Shown: one piece after another, positions 1-8,709 of the stretch
Layout: the number at the start of each line of letters is the position of its first letter
How positions within the stretch are numbered: the stretch's first letter is position 1
Assembly: GCF_002250655.1 (NCBI RefSeq)
Contig: NZ_NOZR01000002.1
Coordinates: 310,001 to 374,000 of the forward strand
Reading direction: 5' to 3'
Origin: Mycolicibacterium sphagni
GTDB lineage: Bacteria > Actinomycetota > Actinomycetes > Mycobacteriales > Mycobacteriaceae
DNA length: 64,000 nt
The notes under the pieces: model-generated
Told to the model about the DNA's origin: nothing
The model's database searches: none
The model's input: only the letters and a program-made list of their open reading frames with translations
Translations under genes and position numbers: made by a program

Positions 1-728
1 GCGAACAGCTCGGCCATCTCCTCGGCCTTGCCCCAGCGTGGCACCGCGGCGTTGGCGACCATCGCGCCGGCGCCAGCATCCGCTTCGAGCAGGCCCATCT
101 CGGTGTCGACGGATCCCGGTGAGACCGAGACGATTCGCAGCCCCCTGCTGTTGAACCGTTCTGCCTGCGACGAGCTGTACCAACGCACGAACGTCTTGCT
201 CACGCTGTAGGCCAGCCCGGAGCGCATCTCCTCCCCCGCGATGTCGCACGCCGCGAGCAGCTCGGCCAGGAATCGCTTCTCGTCGGTGAAGGCGAGGTCG
301 AAATGCTTTGTCGGGACGAGCTCTTCGGGCAGCATGTGCGAGGCCATCGACGCAACGTTGACGATCGCGGAGCCTTCGCGCGCGGCCGCGAAGAACACCT
401 CGTTGACATTGAGCGTGCCGAGCGCATTGGTGGTGTTGACGTACTCGGCGTCACCCATGCTGGGGCTGACCCCGGCGGTGTGGATGACCGAGGCGATCGG
501 TCCGATGCCGGAAGCCGTCTCGAAAAGTCGGACGACGGCACTGCGATCGGTGACATCGCAGTTGACGGCCGTCGCCGTGATACCAAGGTCGCTCAGTGCG
601 GCGGCCGCGGTGTCCAGGCGATCCTGCCTGACGTCGCAGAGCACCAAGGTGTGGTCCTGACCGACGATCTTGGCCGTGGCCAGGCCCATGCCACCTGCAC
701 CACCGGTAATTATCGAAACCCGACTCAT
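1..728 (-). CDS. SDR-family oxidoreductase (3' end outside window)
   Basis: NAD(P)-dependent short-chain dehydrogenase/reductase. The visible 242 residues start at an ATG (728-726) and run off the left edge. The Rossmann motif TGGAGGMG is at residues 8-15, a Ser is at 127, and the catalytic pair in YSVSK falls at Tyr174 and Lys178, which is the classical SDR layout. A PGSVSTDM stretch follows, as expected for the substrate loop. The insertion between the Ser and the YxxxK (about 46 residues) is longer than usual, so the substrate-side loop is enlarged. The gene is divergent from the SOUL gene. No clear Shine-Dalgarno precedes the ATG. The substrate cannot be told from sequence. Confidence 0.9.
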   Translation of the reverse strand, partial: MSRVSIITGGAGGMGLATAKIVGQDHTLVLCDVRQDRLDTAAAALSDLGITATAVNCDVTDRSAVVRLFETASGIGPIASVIHTAGVSPSMGDAEYVNTTNALGTLNVNEVFFAAAREGSAIVNVASMASHMLPEELVPTKHFDLAFTDEKRFLAELLAACDIAGEEMRSGLAYSVSKTFVRWYSSSQAERFNSRGLRIVSVSPGSVDTEMGLLEADAGAGAMVANAAVPRWGKAEEMAELF

Positions 729-865
729 GCCCGGACGATATACGCCGCGCGTGGCCGAGCCGCCAGCAGGCCGCGCGCGTAGCCTCCTCGCCGTCAGAAA
801 TTCGTGGTCGCGATCGCGAGACAATACGGTGGCGAACCGGTTGACTGGGGTTGGAGGAGATCGTG

Positions 866-1498
866 ATGTTGGACAAAATCGCCAGCGCCCTGACACAGGT
901 CGCGGAGGCCGGTGGCTCGATCATCGGGATACGCAGCGGCACCGAGGAGCCCCACTTCAGCGTGGAACGTGAGCTTGATGGTGTCGAGATCCGGCGGTAC
1001 GGACCACGTATCGCCGCCGAGACCGCGGTCTCGGCGGAGGAGGTGTCGGCCCGCAATGAAGGTTTCCGCCGATTGGCTCGCTACATCTTCGGCGCGAACT
1101 CCGCCAAGGCCCAGATCGCAATGACAGCGCCAGTCACCCAGCAGCAGAGCCAGAAGATCGCGATGACGGCGCCGGTGGCAACCCAGCTCAGCCCGTCCGG
1201 GGAGTGGGTCGTCCGGTTCTTCATGCCGTCGAAGTACACCCTGGACACATTGCCCACTCCGAACGACGACCGGGTCGATCTGGTGCCCGTGCCTGGCGAG
1301 ACGGTCGCGGTGCTGCGGTTCAATGGCCCGATCAGCCCCGATGCAGTCGCCGCGCGCGCCCGCCAGCTCCTGGATACTTTGCGCCGCAACGACATCGAGC
1401 CTGCCGGCGAGCCGCTCTCCTGGTTCTACGATCCGCCGTGGACGGTCCCGTTCCTGCGGCGCAACGAAGTAGTGGTAGGCGTCCCCGGCGATACGTGA
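866..1498 (+). CDS. SOUL family heme-binding protein
   Basis: 210-residue SOUL/HBP-type protein. These proteins bind heme or other tetrapyrroles; their cellular role in mycobacteria is not settled. The family hallmarks are an early VEIRRYGPR segment and two copies of an AMTAPV motif in the middle. I chose the ATG at 866 because GGAGGAG (853-859) sits 6 bases upstream; in-frame TTG (851) and GTG (863) codons lie on or too near that ribosome site. The next gene starts 11 bases after the stop in the same direction, so cotranscription with the cyclopropane synthase is likely. No signal peptide is seen, so it is probably cytosolic. Confidence 0.9.
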   Translation: MLDKIASALTQVAEAGGSIIGIRSGTEEPHFSVERELDGVEIRRYGPRIAAETAVSAEEVSARNEGFRRLARYIFGANSAKAQIAMTAPVTQQQSQKIAMTAPVATQLSPSGEWVVRFFMPSKYTLDTLPTPNDDRVDLVPVPGETVAVLRFNGPISPDAVAARARQLLDTLRRNDIEPAGEPLSWFYDPPWTVPFLRRNEVVVGVPGDT

Positions 1499-1509
1499 TT
1501 AGCTGACTC

Positions 1510-2394
1510 ATGGGCAACGAGCCGCCGGGCGGCAACCTCACCCCACACTTCGACGACGTCCAGGCCCATTACGACCTGTCGGACGACTTCTTCCGCCTCT
1601 TCCTCGATCCCACCCAGACCTACAGCTGCGCCTACTTCGAGCGCGACGACATGACGCTGGAGCAGGCCCAGCTCGCCAAGATCGACCTGGCGCTGGGCAA
1701 ATTGGGACTTCAGCCCGGAATGACACTGCTCGATGTCGGGTGCGGCTGGGGCGCGACGATGATGCGGGCGGTGCGGTCTTACGACGTCAACGTCGTCGGA
1801 CTTACCCTGAGCAAGAATCAGGCTGCCCACGTGCAGCAACTGTTGGACGCCTCGGACAACGCCCGCACCAAGAGGGTCCTGCTGGAGGGCTGGGAACAGT
1901 TCGACGAACCCGTCGACCGCATCGTGTCGATTGGCGCCTTCGAGCACTTCGGCCACGAACGATACGACGAGTTCTTCGCCCGATCCTTCGAGATACTGCC
2001 CGACGACGGCGTCATGCTGCTCCACACCATCACCGGGTTGCACCCCAACGAGATGATCGACCGCGGTATACCGCTGTCGTTCGAGTTCGCGCGGTTCGTC
2101 AAGTTCATGGTCACCGAGATCTTCCCGGGCGGGCGACTTCCATCGATCCACATGGTCGAAGAACGTGCCGCCGCAGCAGGTTTCACCGTCGGGCGGGTGC
2201 AGTCCCTGCAAGCGCACTACGCCCGCACCCTCGATCAGTGGGCGACCGCGCTGGAAGGCGCGCGCGACCAGGCGATCGCGATCCAATCCGAAGAGGTTTA
2301 CGACCGGTACATGAAGTACCTGACCGGCTGCGCCAAGATGTTCCGCGTCGGCTACATCGACGTCAATCAATTCACCCTCGGCAAAGGTTCATAA
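1510..2394 (+). CDS. Cyclopropane/mycolic-acid methyltransferase family protein
   Basis: 294-residue S-adenosylmethionine-dependent methyltransferase of the CmaA/MmaA/UmaA group, which cyclopropanate or methylate mero-mycolate double bonds. Visible hallmarks are HYDLSDDFF near the N-terminus, TYSCAYFE, the SAM motif LDVGCGWG at about 75-82, GAFEHFGHERYDEFF, EIFPGGRLP and the C-terminal YMKYLTGC. The length matches the usual 285-300. It lies 11 bases after the SOUL gene. The closing segment (GYIDVNQFTL) is closer to the UmaA end than to MmaA/CmaA, so the exact position specificity (cis, trans or methoxy) cannot be assigned from sequence. Confidence 0.93.
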   Translation: MGNEPPGGNLTPHFDDVQAHYDLSDDFFRLFLDPTQTYSCAYFERDDMTLEQAQLAKIDLALGKLGLQPGMTLLDVGCGWGATMMRAVRSYDVNVVGLTLSKNQAAHVQQLLDASDNARTKRVLLEGWEQFDEPVDRIVSIGAFEHFGHERYDEFFARSFEILPDDGVMLLHTITGLHPNEMIDRGIPLSFEFARFVKFMVTEIFPGGRLPSIHMVEERAAAAGFTVGRVQSLQAHYARTLDQWATALEGARDQAIAIQSEEVYDRYMKYLTGCAKMFRVGYIDVNQFTLGKGS

Positions 2395-2430
2395 CCGCGG
2401 TAAACGCGTCGTCGAGGCGGACTGCCAGAC

Positions 2431-2889
2431 CTAGCCCACAGGTGCAGGCGACGGCGCGCTCGCGTCGACCGCGGGCGGCGCCGCGGAGGAGCCGACCGGT
2501 CCGGACGGGCCTGCTGCCACGCCAGGCGGCGGGGCGGCCCCGGCATCCATGGGGCGCTGAGCGAGCAACAGCAAGGCATCGCTACCCGACACGTCCTGGG
2601 TGCGGATGGCGTGCAAGAGGTCCCGCAGGTAGTTCAGCCGGCCCTCCGGTGCGGAATCGCTAGTCGTGCCCGGGGGCAGGTTGTCGGGGCTGGACAAGTG
2701 CTGGACCGGGGCCGGCGCTGCAACCGGGGCGGCCACCGGCTGGGCGGGGTCGGCGGGAACCACCGCCGGCGGTCCCGGAACTGCGGGATCGGCCGGGTCA
2801 GCCCAGGCCGGGGCCGCCAGGAATGCCGCCGAAACGCCCAGCGCGCCGAGCCCCAGGCAGACGCGTCGCGTGTTCATCATGGTCTTCAC
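2431..2889 (-). CDS. Small secreted Ala/Pro-rich protein
   Basis: 152 residues with a Sec signal peptide (MNTRRV charged start, hydrophobic stretch, AWA cleavage region near residue 30) followed by an Ala/Pro-rich chain. The only non-repetitive part is a short middle segment around NYLRDLLHAIRTQDVSG. Start is GTG 2889, with GGAGGAC about 7 bases upstream; ATG codons follow 9 and 12 bases later. No domain is recognised. This is a typical mycobacterial exported hypothetical protein. It is convergent with the upstream methyltransferase gene. Confidence 0.75.
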   Translation of the reverse strand: MKTMMNTRRVCLGLGALGVSAAFLAAPAWADPADPAVPGPPAVVPADPAQPVAAPVAAPAPVQHLSSPDNLPPGTTSDSAPEGRLNYLRDLLHAIRTQDVSGSDALLLLAQRPMDAGAAPPPGVAAGPSGPVGSSAAPPAVDASAPSPAPVG

Positions 2890-3197
2890 CGTCGTGTCCT
2901 CCGCGGGTCCGGCAGGGCGGCGCCCACGCGCCCGTGAGCGCCCTGTACCGGTGATTTCGACGATCGCATCATTTTGTTACACCCGTCACTCATGTCACCA
3001 CAACCTCACGGCACCCAGCAGGCTCATCGCCATGGGTGGGGCCGCTTGAAAACGCGGCTGGTGACGGTGTAGAAATTTTTAGCCCGCAGAACCTGGGATG
3101 GCGATGGGTTCTGCCTTCATGGCGATCGTCGGTATCCCGAACGTGCGGCGTTTTGTAGACGGCTTGGCAGCGATGTCCGTTGGGGCGAGGGGCGGCG
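2890..3197. other. Gene-free divergent spacer
   Basis: About 308 bases between the secreted protein (minus strand) and the PAS-ANTAR gene (plus strand). It should hold both promoters. It contains a somewhat AT-rich patch near 2955-2985 and the run gaaatttttag near 3071. I see no convincing -35/-10 pair, tRNA or conserved coding frame. Confidence 0.5.
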
Positions 3198-3893
3198 ATG
3201 GTTGCGGACGAGAATCCGACAGAGGCGGGGAACGGCGACGTCGATGCGGCGGATATGCGTCCGGCGCAGGTGGGCTGGTTTCGGTTCTACTTCGACGACG
3301 AACGCTGGGAGTGGTCGGACGAGGTCCAGGCCATGCATGGCTATAAGCCGGGGACGGTCTCGCCCACCACCGAGCTGGTGCTGTCACACAAGCATCCCGA
3401 CGACTACCAGCAGGTAGCCACCACCCTTGACGAGGTCCGCCGCCACCATCAGGCCTTCAGCACCCGACATCGCATCATCGACACCGCCGGACGGATCCAT
3501 CACGTGATCGTGGTGGCCGACAAGCTGAGCGACGAGTCCGGCGCGGTCGTCGGCACCCATGGCTTCTATGTCGACGTCAGCCCGGCCGAACACCACCAGC
3601 AGGAACAACTGAGCGCAGCGATCGCCGAGATCGCCGAGAACCGGGCGATCATCGAACAGGCCAAAGGCATGCTGATGGTCGTCTATGGCATCGCCTCGGA
3701 TGCAGCGTTCGACCTGCTGCGCTGGCGTTCCCAGGAGGGCAACGTCAAGCTGCGGGTCCTGGCCGATCAGGTGGTTGCCGACTTCATCGGTCTCGCCCAG
3801 ACCGACACTGCGCCTCAACGATCGGCCTTTGACAACTTGCTCCTGACCGCCGATCAGCGCATCGTGAGCTCAAATGAGACCCCGCCGCACTGA
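3198..3893 (+). CDS. PAS-ANTAR domain regulator
   Basis: 231-residue putative transcription antitermination regulator. Residues about 26-127 form a PAS fold (WFRFYFDDERWEWSDEV, then HPDD, then GFYVDVSP). Residues about 138-197 form an ANTAR RNA-binding domain (NRAIIEQAKGMLM, then GIASDAAFDLLRWRSQ). ANTAR domains bind paired hexaloop RNA hairpins in mRNA leaders. Start ATG 3198 is preceded by GAGGGG at 3187-3192; an upstream in-frame TTG at 3180 is less likely. The 3' end overlaps the next gene by 20 bases, so translation of the dipeptidase is probably coupled. The sensed ligand is unknown. Confidence 0.9.
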   Translation: MVADENPTEAGNGDVDAADMRPAQVGWFRFYFDDERWEWSDEVQAMHGYKPGTVSPTTELVLSHKHPDDYQQVATTLDEVRRHHQAFSTRHRIIDTAGRIHHVIVVADKLSDESGAVVGTHGFYVDVSPAEHHQQEQLSAAIAEIAENRAIIEQAKGMLMVVYGIASDAAFDLLRWRSQEGNVKLRVLADQVVADFIGLAQTDTAPQRSAFDNLLLTADQRIVSSNETPPH

Positions 3894-4545
3894 CATCACC
3901 CTCCTGACCGCCGCCCTATCTGCCGCGCTGGCGGTGGCGGCACCGGTGGCCGCGGCCCCCGGCAGCGACGTTCCACCGGTCAGCCCGCAGGCTGCCGGGG
4001 TCGGCTTCGTCGATGTGCGGACCGTGGTTCCCGACGCCGTGATCGACATGCGCTACGCCACGCCGCACAATTTCGTGGGCGTCCCGCTGTATCCGGCCGA
4101 CGCACGGTGCCTGGTGCACGAGTCGATGGCGCCGGGCCTGGCAAAGGCCGCCGAGACGCTCCGAGCCCAGGGCGGCGTGCTGGTGTTCTGGGATTGCTAC
4201 CGCCCGCATGACGTCCAGGTCCGGATGTTCGACGCAGTGCCCAATCCGGCGTGGGTGGCCAAGCCCGGGCCGTTCTCGCGCAGTCACGAGGCCGGCCGTT
4301 CGGTGGACGTGACCATCGCCGAGCAGGGCCAGCTGGTCGACATGGGCACTGACTTCGACGACTTCTCCGCGCGGGCCCAGGCGTATGCCACCGACGGGGT
4401 GAGCGCGGCCGCCCAGGCCAACCGCGCCCGGTTGCGCGCCGCGATGTCCGATGGCGGCTTGGCGCCCTACTCCGGCGAGTGGTGGCATTTCGACGGACCC
4501 GGCGCGGGCGTCCAGCGACCGATCATCGACGTGCCCGTCGACTAG
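3874..4545 (+). CDS. Secreted D-alanyl-D-alanine dipeptidase (VanX/M15D family)
   Basis: 223 residues. An N-terminal signal peptide (to about residue 28, AAAPG) is followed by a peptidase M15D domain that hydrolyses D-Ala-D-Ala or related cell-wall D,D-peptides. Zinc ligands fit the VanX pattern: SRSHEAGRSVDV gives His138 and Asp145, and GEWWHF gives catalytic Glu202 and His205. The start codon lies inside the end of the PAS-ANTAR gene. The export signal argues for a role in turnover of envelope peptides rather than cytoplasmic VanX-type glycopeptide resistance; no vanH/vanA partner is nearby. The stop overlaps the convergent TetR stop by 4 bases. Confidence 0.9.
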   Translation: MRPRRTDITLLTAALSAALAVAAPVAAAPGSDVPPVSPQAAGVGFVDVRTVVPDAVIDMRYATPHNFVGVPLYPADARCLVHESMAPGLAKAAETLRAQGGVLVFWDCYRPHDVQVRMFDAVPNPAWVAKPGPFSRSHEAGRSVDVTIAEQGQLVDMGTDFDDFSARAQAYATDGVSAAAQANRARLRAAMSDGGLAPYSGEWWHFDGPGAGVQRPIIDVPVD

Positions 4546-5165
4546 TTCTCGCCGATCATGCGCTGGGCAATGTCCCACAGCGCCTGCCCGTGCATCTCGA
4601 ACATCGCGACGAGATCCACACTGTCACCGCCGATCTCCTTGGCGATGAACAAACCGTCGGCGCCGGCGACCGCGTAGGCCGCCAGTTGGCGCACCTGGTC
4701 CCCGGTCAATCCGGCGGCAAGATCGACGAGGCTACGGGTCAACGCCTCGAAGGCTTGTTCGCGAACCTGAACGAACATCGCCCGCGCGCGGGGCTCCACC
4801 GGGCGGCGCTCCAGGGCGAGCATCAGCCCGAGCCGCAGGAAGTCCGGGGAATCCATGAACGCCTTGGCAGTACCTACGGCAACCTCCATCAGCCGGTCCC
4901 GACCGGTCAGGTCCTCCGGCAGCTGCCAGACCTTCAACCAATGGGCGAAACTGCGCTCGATGACCGCTGCGATCAGGTCGTCTTTGTCCTTGAAATGCCA
5001 GTAGATCGAGCTGGCGGGTAACCCGCATTTGGCGCTGACCGCCCCGATGCTGGTGCCCTCGTAGCCACGTTCCCCGGCGATCTCGGTGGCCGCGTCCAGG
5101 ATTCGGGCGCGGGACATCTCGCCGTCGGCCCGGCGCTGACGGGTTTTCGCTTCTTTCGGGGCCAT
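4542..5165 (-). CDS. TetR-family repressor of the aromatic cluster
   Basis: 207-residue TetR regulator. The N-terminal helix-turn-helix is clear (RILDAATEIAGERGYEGTS, then SSIYWHFKDKDDL), and the ligand-binding C-terminal domain is of normal length. It is divergently transcribed from the flavin hydroxylase operon across 98 bases that hold a perfect 13-bp inverted repeat (see 5179-5227), so it very probably represses both itself and that operon. The effector is likely an aromatic acid or its CoA ester (inference). The Shine-Dalgarno region reads GAGGTGGGAACCG before ATG 5165. Confidence 0.93.
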   Translation of the reverse strand: MAPKEAKTRQRRADGEMSRARILDAATEIAGERGYEGTSIGAVSAKCGLPASSIYWHFKDKDDLIAAVIERSFAHWLKVWQLPEDLTGRDRLMEVAVGTAKAFMDSPDFLRLGLMLALERRPVEPRARAMFVQVREQAFEALTRSLVDLAAGLTGDQVRQLAAYAVAGADGLFIAKEIGGDSVDLVAMFEMHGQALWDIAQRMIGEN

Positions 5166-5178
5166 CGGTTCCCACCTC

Positions 5179-5227
5179 TTGACTCTGTAGTGATCGCTAC
5201 ATTACCGTACCGATCACTACAGAACAA
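5179..5227. promoter_or_regulatory. Bidirectional promoter with TetR operator (13-bp perfect inverted repeat)
   Basis: Perfect inverted repeat TCTGTAGTGATCG (5184-5196) and CGATCACTACAGA (5211-5223), 14-base spacer. The left arm is also part of a near-palindrome TGTAG-T-GATC-G-CTACA (5186-5201). Plus-strand promoter: TTGACT (5179-5184), 18 bases, TACCGT (5203-5208). Minus-strand promoter: TTGTTC (5227-5222), 17 bases, TAATGT (5204-5199). Both -10 boxes lie between the repeat arms, so one bound repressor would close both promoters. Promoter boxes are inferred by eye. Confidence 0.8.
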
Positions 5228-5263
5228 GCCCAGGTCGACGAGGACCACGGATGAGAGCCAGCC

Positions 5264-6838
5264 ATGAGTGACGAAGCCAACTACGACGTCGCGATCGTCG
5301 GCTACGGTCCGGTCGGCGCCACCGCCGCCAACCTGCTAGGCCAGTTCGGCCTCAATGTCGTTGTCATAGAACGTGATCGGGATATCTACTTCCGGGCTCG
5401 CGCCATCTCGACCGATGAGGAGGTGATGCGCATCTGGCAGCAGGTCGGACTGGCCGACCGGCTCAACGCCGATATGCAGCCCGGCGCAGGAGCCAACTTC
5501 GTCGACCCCGCCGGCGTCTCCATCATCAAGCTGCTCCCCGCGGACCGCGGTAACGGGCACCCACCCCAACAGTTCATCTACCAACCTGCCGTCGACCGGA
5601 CGCTACGCGACGGCGTCGACCGCTTTCCTAACGTCTCGGTCCTGCTCGAGTACGACTGTCTGCGCCTCGTCCAGCACCCCGACTCGGTCGAGTTGATGCT
5701 CGCCGACCTCACCCGCGACGAGTTCAAGCGCATCCGGGCCACGTATGTGATCGCCGCCGACGGCGGCTCGAGTGCCATTCGGGGGCAGCTGGGTATCGGC
5801 TTCACCGGTAAGACCTATTCGCAGCGCTGGATTGTGATCGACACCAAGGTCCTCGAGGAATGGCCCGGCCACGATCGCCTGCGTTTCCACTGCAACCCCG
5901 CGCGACCCACCGTCGACTGCCCCACCCCGTTGGGACACCATCGGTGGGAGTTCCCGGTGCGCGATCAGGAGGACGAGAAAGACCTCCTCACCGACGAAGC
6001 GATCTGGCATGTCCTTGCCGGCCAAGGTATTACGAAGGCGAATGTCGCGATCATCGGCTGCGCCTGCTACAACCACCACGTCCGGTTCGCCGACCGGTGG
6101 CGGGCGGGCCGGGTCTTCCTCGCCGGAGACGCCGCGCACGCGATGCCGCCGTGGATCGGTCAGGGCATGTGCGCAGGGGTACGCGACGTGGCGAACCTGT
6201 GCTGGAAACTGCACGCCGTGTTATCCAAGTCTCTCCCGGATTCGGTGCTCGACACGTATCAGACTGAGCGGCTGCCGCATGTCAAAGACGTGACGAACCG
6301 CGCGGTGAAAGTCGGCGACATCATCATTGAGCGCAACGCTATTCGTGCGGCCCTGCGCAATCGCGTCTTTCGCTTCGCCGGTAAGTTCCCCGCCTTCACG
6401 AGCTGGCTTCGCAACAACCGCTGGCTGCCCGACGCGCGCTACCGCACAGGGCTGCTCGCCCAGAACGGCAACCCGGCCACAGGTTGGCTGATCCCTCAGC
6501 CGTGGGTCCTCGATGAAAAGGGCGACCACGTACGCCTCGACGATGTCGTCGGCGGCCGATGGGTGGTGCTGCACACCGGCTTGGAACAGCCCTTCCAGGC
6601 GTGGCGGTCCGCCGGTATCTCGGCATTGAGAGTTGCCCCCTGCGGCGGCACTCCGGGCGCCGATCGCATCGTCGACCGCGACGGCAAGCTGACCGCCTGG
6701 CTGGAGTCGAAGAAGGCAGCGGTCGTAGCCGTTCGGCCGGACGGATTCGTCTACGCCGCATGCAGCAACGGCCAACCGCTGCCCCCACCACCGAGCGGAT
6801 TCACCGCGCCGTTCAGACGAGAAAAGGACTACGCATGA
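5264..6838 (+). CDS. FAD-dependent aromatic hydroxylase (MhpA-like)
   Basis: 524-residue class A flavoprotein monooxygenase that should hydroxylate a phenolic ring using NAD(P)H and O2. FAD motifs are visible: GYGPVG at 13-18 (GxGxxG), the DG motif at about 166-167 (AADGGSS) and GDAAH at 288-292. The length and C-terminal thioredoxin-like tail resemble 3-(3-hydroxyphenyl)propionate hydroxylase MhpA. It is the first gene of a four-gene operon: its stop overlaps the next start (ATGA) and the following genes supply extradiol cleavage and C-C hydrolysis. The natural substrate is not identifiable; MhpA, resorcinol- and PheA-type hydroxylases share these motifs. Confidence 0.9.
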   Translation: MSDEANYDVAIVGYGPVGATAANLLGQFGLNVVVIERDRDIYFRARAISTDEEVMRIWQQVGLADRLNADMQPGAGANFVDPAGVSIIKLLPADRGNGHPPQQFIYQPAVDRTLRDGVDRFPNVSVLLEYDCLRLVQHPDSVELMLADLTRDEFKRIRATYVIAADGGSSAIRGQLGIGFTGKTYSQRWIVIDTKVLEEWPGHDRLRFHCNPARPTVDCPTPLGHHRWEFPVRDQEDEKDLLTDEAIWHVLAGQGITKANVAIIGCACYNHHVRFADRWRAGRVFLAGDAAHAMPPWIGQGMCAGVRDVANLCWKLHAVLSKSLPDSVLDTYQTERLPHVKDVTNRAVKVGDIIIERNAIRAALRNRVFRFAGKFPAFTSWLRNNRWLPDARYRTGLLAQNGNPATGWLIPQPWVLDEKGDHVRLDDVVGGRWVVLHTGLEQPFQAWRSAGISALRVAPCGGTPGADRIVDRDGKLTAWLESKKAAVVAVRPDGFVYAACSNGQPLPPPPSGFTAPFRREKDYA

Positions 6839-7701
6839 CGCAGTTGACATCCGAATACACGGTGCGGGTCAAGGGCGCCGACATCTTCACAGCCGACTCC
6901 GGGGGTGACCGACCGGCGGTGGTGTTGCTGCATGGCGGCGGCCCGGGCGCATCCGGTCTGTCGAACTATTCGCGCAACGTCGACGCCTTGGCCCGCCAGT
7001 TCCGGGTGGTAGTGCCCGACATGCCGGGGTACGGGCAGTCAAGCAAGTACCTCGATCACGCCGACCCGTTCGGCTACCTCGCCGACATGGTGCGCGGGCT
7101 GCTCGACGAATTGGGTTTGCAGTCAGCCCATCTGGTGGGCAACTCCTATGGCGGTGCGGCCGCGCTGCGCCTGACGCTGGACACTCCGCAACGGGTCGGA
7201 CGGCTCGTCCTGATGGGGCCGGGCGGTATCGGGACCACCCGGGGCCTGCCCACCGCCGGGTTGAAAAGCCTGCTGTCGTACTACGGCGGCGACGGCCCGA
7301 GCCGAGAGAAGCTGGCGGACTTCATCCGCACCTACCTCGTGTATGACGGTGCCGCAGTCCCCGAGGACCTCATCGAGCTGCGCTACCGGGCATCGCTGGA
7401 TCCGGAGGTGGTGGCCAACCCGCCGCTACAGCGACCGTCGGGGTTACGCACGCTGTGGCGCATGGACCTGACCCGGGATAAGCGCATCCGGCAAGTGCCC
7501 AATCCCACGCTCGTCCTGTGGGGCCGCGACGACAAGGTCAACCGACCCTCGGGCGGCCCGCTGCTGCAGCGCCTCATGCCCAACGCAGAGCTGGTCATGA
7601 CGTCGCACACCGGACACTGGATGCAGTGGGAACGCGCGGAGTTGTTCAACCAGCTTGTCACCGACTTCCTCTCCCCTGCTTCGACATTGGCCGTCGCATG
7701 A
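6835..7701 (+). CDS. Alpha/beta hydrolase, meta-cleavage product (C-C bond) hydrolase
   Basis: 288 residues. Ser104 in GNSYGG, Asp232 in WGRDDKV and His261 in HTGHWMQWE form the catalytic triad. The oxyanion-side HGGGPGAS motif and the HWMQWE ending are typical of BphD/MhpC/HsaD enzymes, which hydrolyse the vinylogous diketone made by extradiol cleavage. ATG 6835 overlaps the hydroxylase stop (ATGA) and is preceded by AAAAGGA. It is coupled downstream to the dioxygenase by a second ATGA overlap, so the three proteins are likely made together. Confidence 0.92.
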   Translation: MTQLTSEYTVRVKGADIFTADSGGDRPAVVLLHGGGPGASGLSNYSRNVDALARQFRVVVPDMPGYGQSSKYLDHADPFGYLADMVRGLLDELGLQSAHLVGNSYGGAAALRLTLDTPQRVGRLVLMGPGGIGTTRGLPTAGLKSLLSYYGGDGPSREKLADFIRTYLVYDGAAVPEDLIELRYRASLDPEVVANPPLQRPSGLRTLWRMDLTRDKRIRQVPNPTLVLWGRDDKVNRPSGGPLLQRLMPNAELVMTSHTGHWMQWERAELFNQLVTDFLSPASTLAVA

Positions 7702-8696
7702 CAGTGTTCGGCAAGGTTCACCTGGGCTACCTCGTCATCGAGACCGAGAAATTCGCCGACTGGCGCAGGTTCGGCCGCGATGCCATCGGCATGCATCTCG
7801 ACGAAACCCACAGCGATGTGCTGCGGTTTCGTCTGGATGACAACACCTGCCGCTTCCTGCTGCACCGTGGATCCGCCGAGGACACCACCGCACTGGGCTG
7901 GGAGGTCGACGATCACGCCACGTTCGAGACCATCGAGGCACGCGTACGCAGCCACGGGGTGCCGGTGAGCGAGGGTTCCGCCGAAGAGGCCGCGCTGCGC
8001 GGTGTGGAGCGGTTCGCCCGGTTCCCCGGCCCCAACGGACTGGACCAGGAGATCTATGTCAGTCCGCACAGCGGATGTGAACCGTTGCGGCTAGGTGCCG
8101 GTGGCGGATTCGTCACCGGGGCGGCCGGGATGGGTCATGTCGCCATCGCCACCAAGAATCCGTACCAGATGCGCGGTTACTACAGCACCGTGTTCGACGC
8201 GCGGCTCTCCGACTACATCGACGAGACGATCAGCGGCCTGAAGTTCAAGATCAGGTTCCTGCGGGTCAACGAACGGCATCACACGGTCGCGATCGCCGCG
8301 ACGACACGCCTGCCGCTCAACCCGATTCGCACGCGAATCCAGCACTGCAACATACAGGTCGCCGAGTTGTACGACATGACCACAGCTCATCACCGGGTCA
8401 AAGAACTCGGGTTCGATATCGCGCTGTCGGTCGGCCAGCACACCAACGACAAGGAACTGTCGTTCTACGCGGTCAGCCCGTCGGGCTTCGAGTGGGAGGT
8501 GGGCTGGAATCCGATCGTCGTCGACGAATCGACCTGGGAACCAACCACTCATCAAGGCATCAGCATGTGGGGGCACACCCCGCAGGGGCAGAATATCGTC
8601 GACCTGTTCGGGCGATTCAAGACTGGCGCGCAGTCGGTGCTGCACCGCGAAGACACCGTGCCGGCATTGGCCGGAGCCGGTATCGCTGACGACTGA
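7698..8696 (+). CDS. Extradiol ring-cleavage dioxygenase (type I, BphC/HsaC-like)
   Basis: 332-residue two-domain vicinal-oxygen-chelate dioxygenase. Fe(II) ligands can be placed at His147 (GMGHVAI), His216 (IQHCNIQ) and Glu267 (FEWEVGW), and the active-site His pair is in NERHHT at 194-195. It should open a catechol ring meta to the hydroxyls, giving the substrate of the hydrolase upstream. The N-terminal domain (1-135) is the usual degenerate copy. ATG 7698 overlaps the preceding stop. No hydratase/aldolase/dehydrogenase set (mhpDEF-like) is in the window, so the lower pathway must be encoded elsewhere. Confidence 0.92.
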   Translation: MTVFGKVHLGYLVIETEKFADWRRFGRDAIGMHLDETHSDVLRFRLDDNTCRFLLHRGSAEDTTALGWEVDDHATFETIEARVRSHGVPVSEGSAEEAALRGVERFARFPGPNGLDQEIYVSPHSGCEPLRLGAGGGFVTGAAGMGHVAIATKNPYQMRGYYSTVFDARLSDYIDETISGLKFKIRFLRVNERHHTVAIAATTRLPLNPIRTRIQHCNIQVAELYDMTTAHHRVKELGFDIALSVGQHTNDKELSFYAVSPSGFEWEVGWNPIVVDESTWEPTTHQGISMWGHTPQGQNIVDLFGRFKTGAQSVLHREDTVPALAGAGIADD

Positions 8697-8709
8697 AGAG
8701 GACCGCACC

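Noticed and set aside
1426..2370. Long minus-strand frame opposite the cyclopropane synthase
   Set aside because: Antisense shadow; the plus frame has all methyltransferase motifs.
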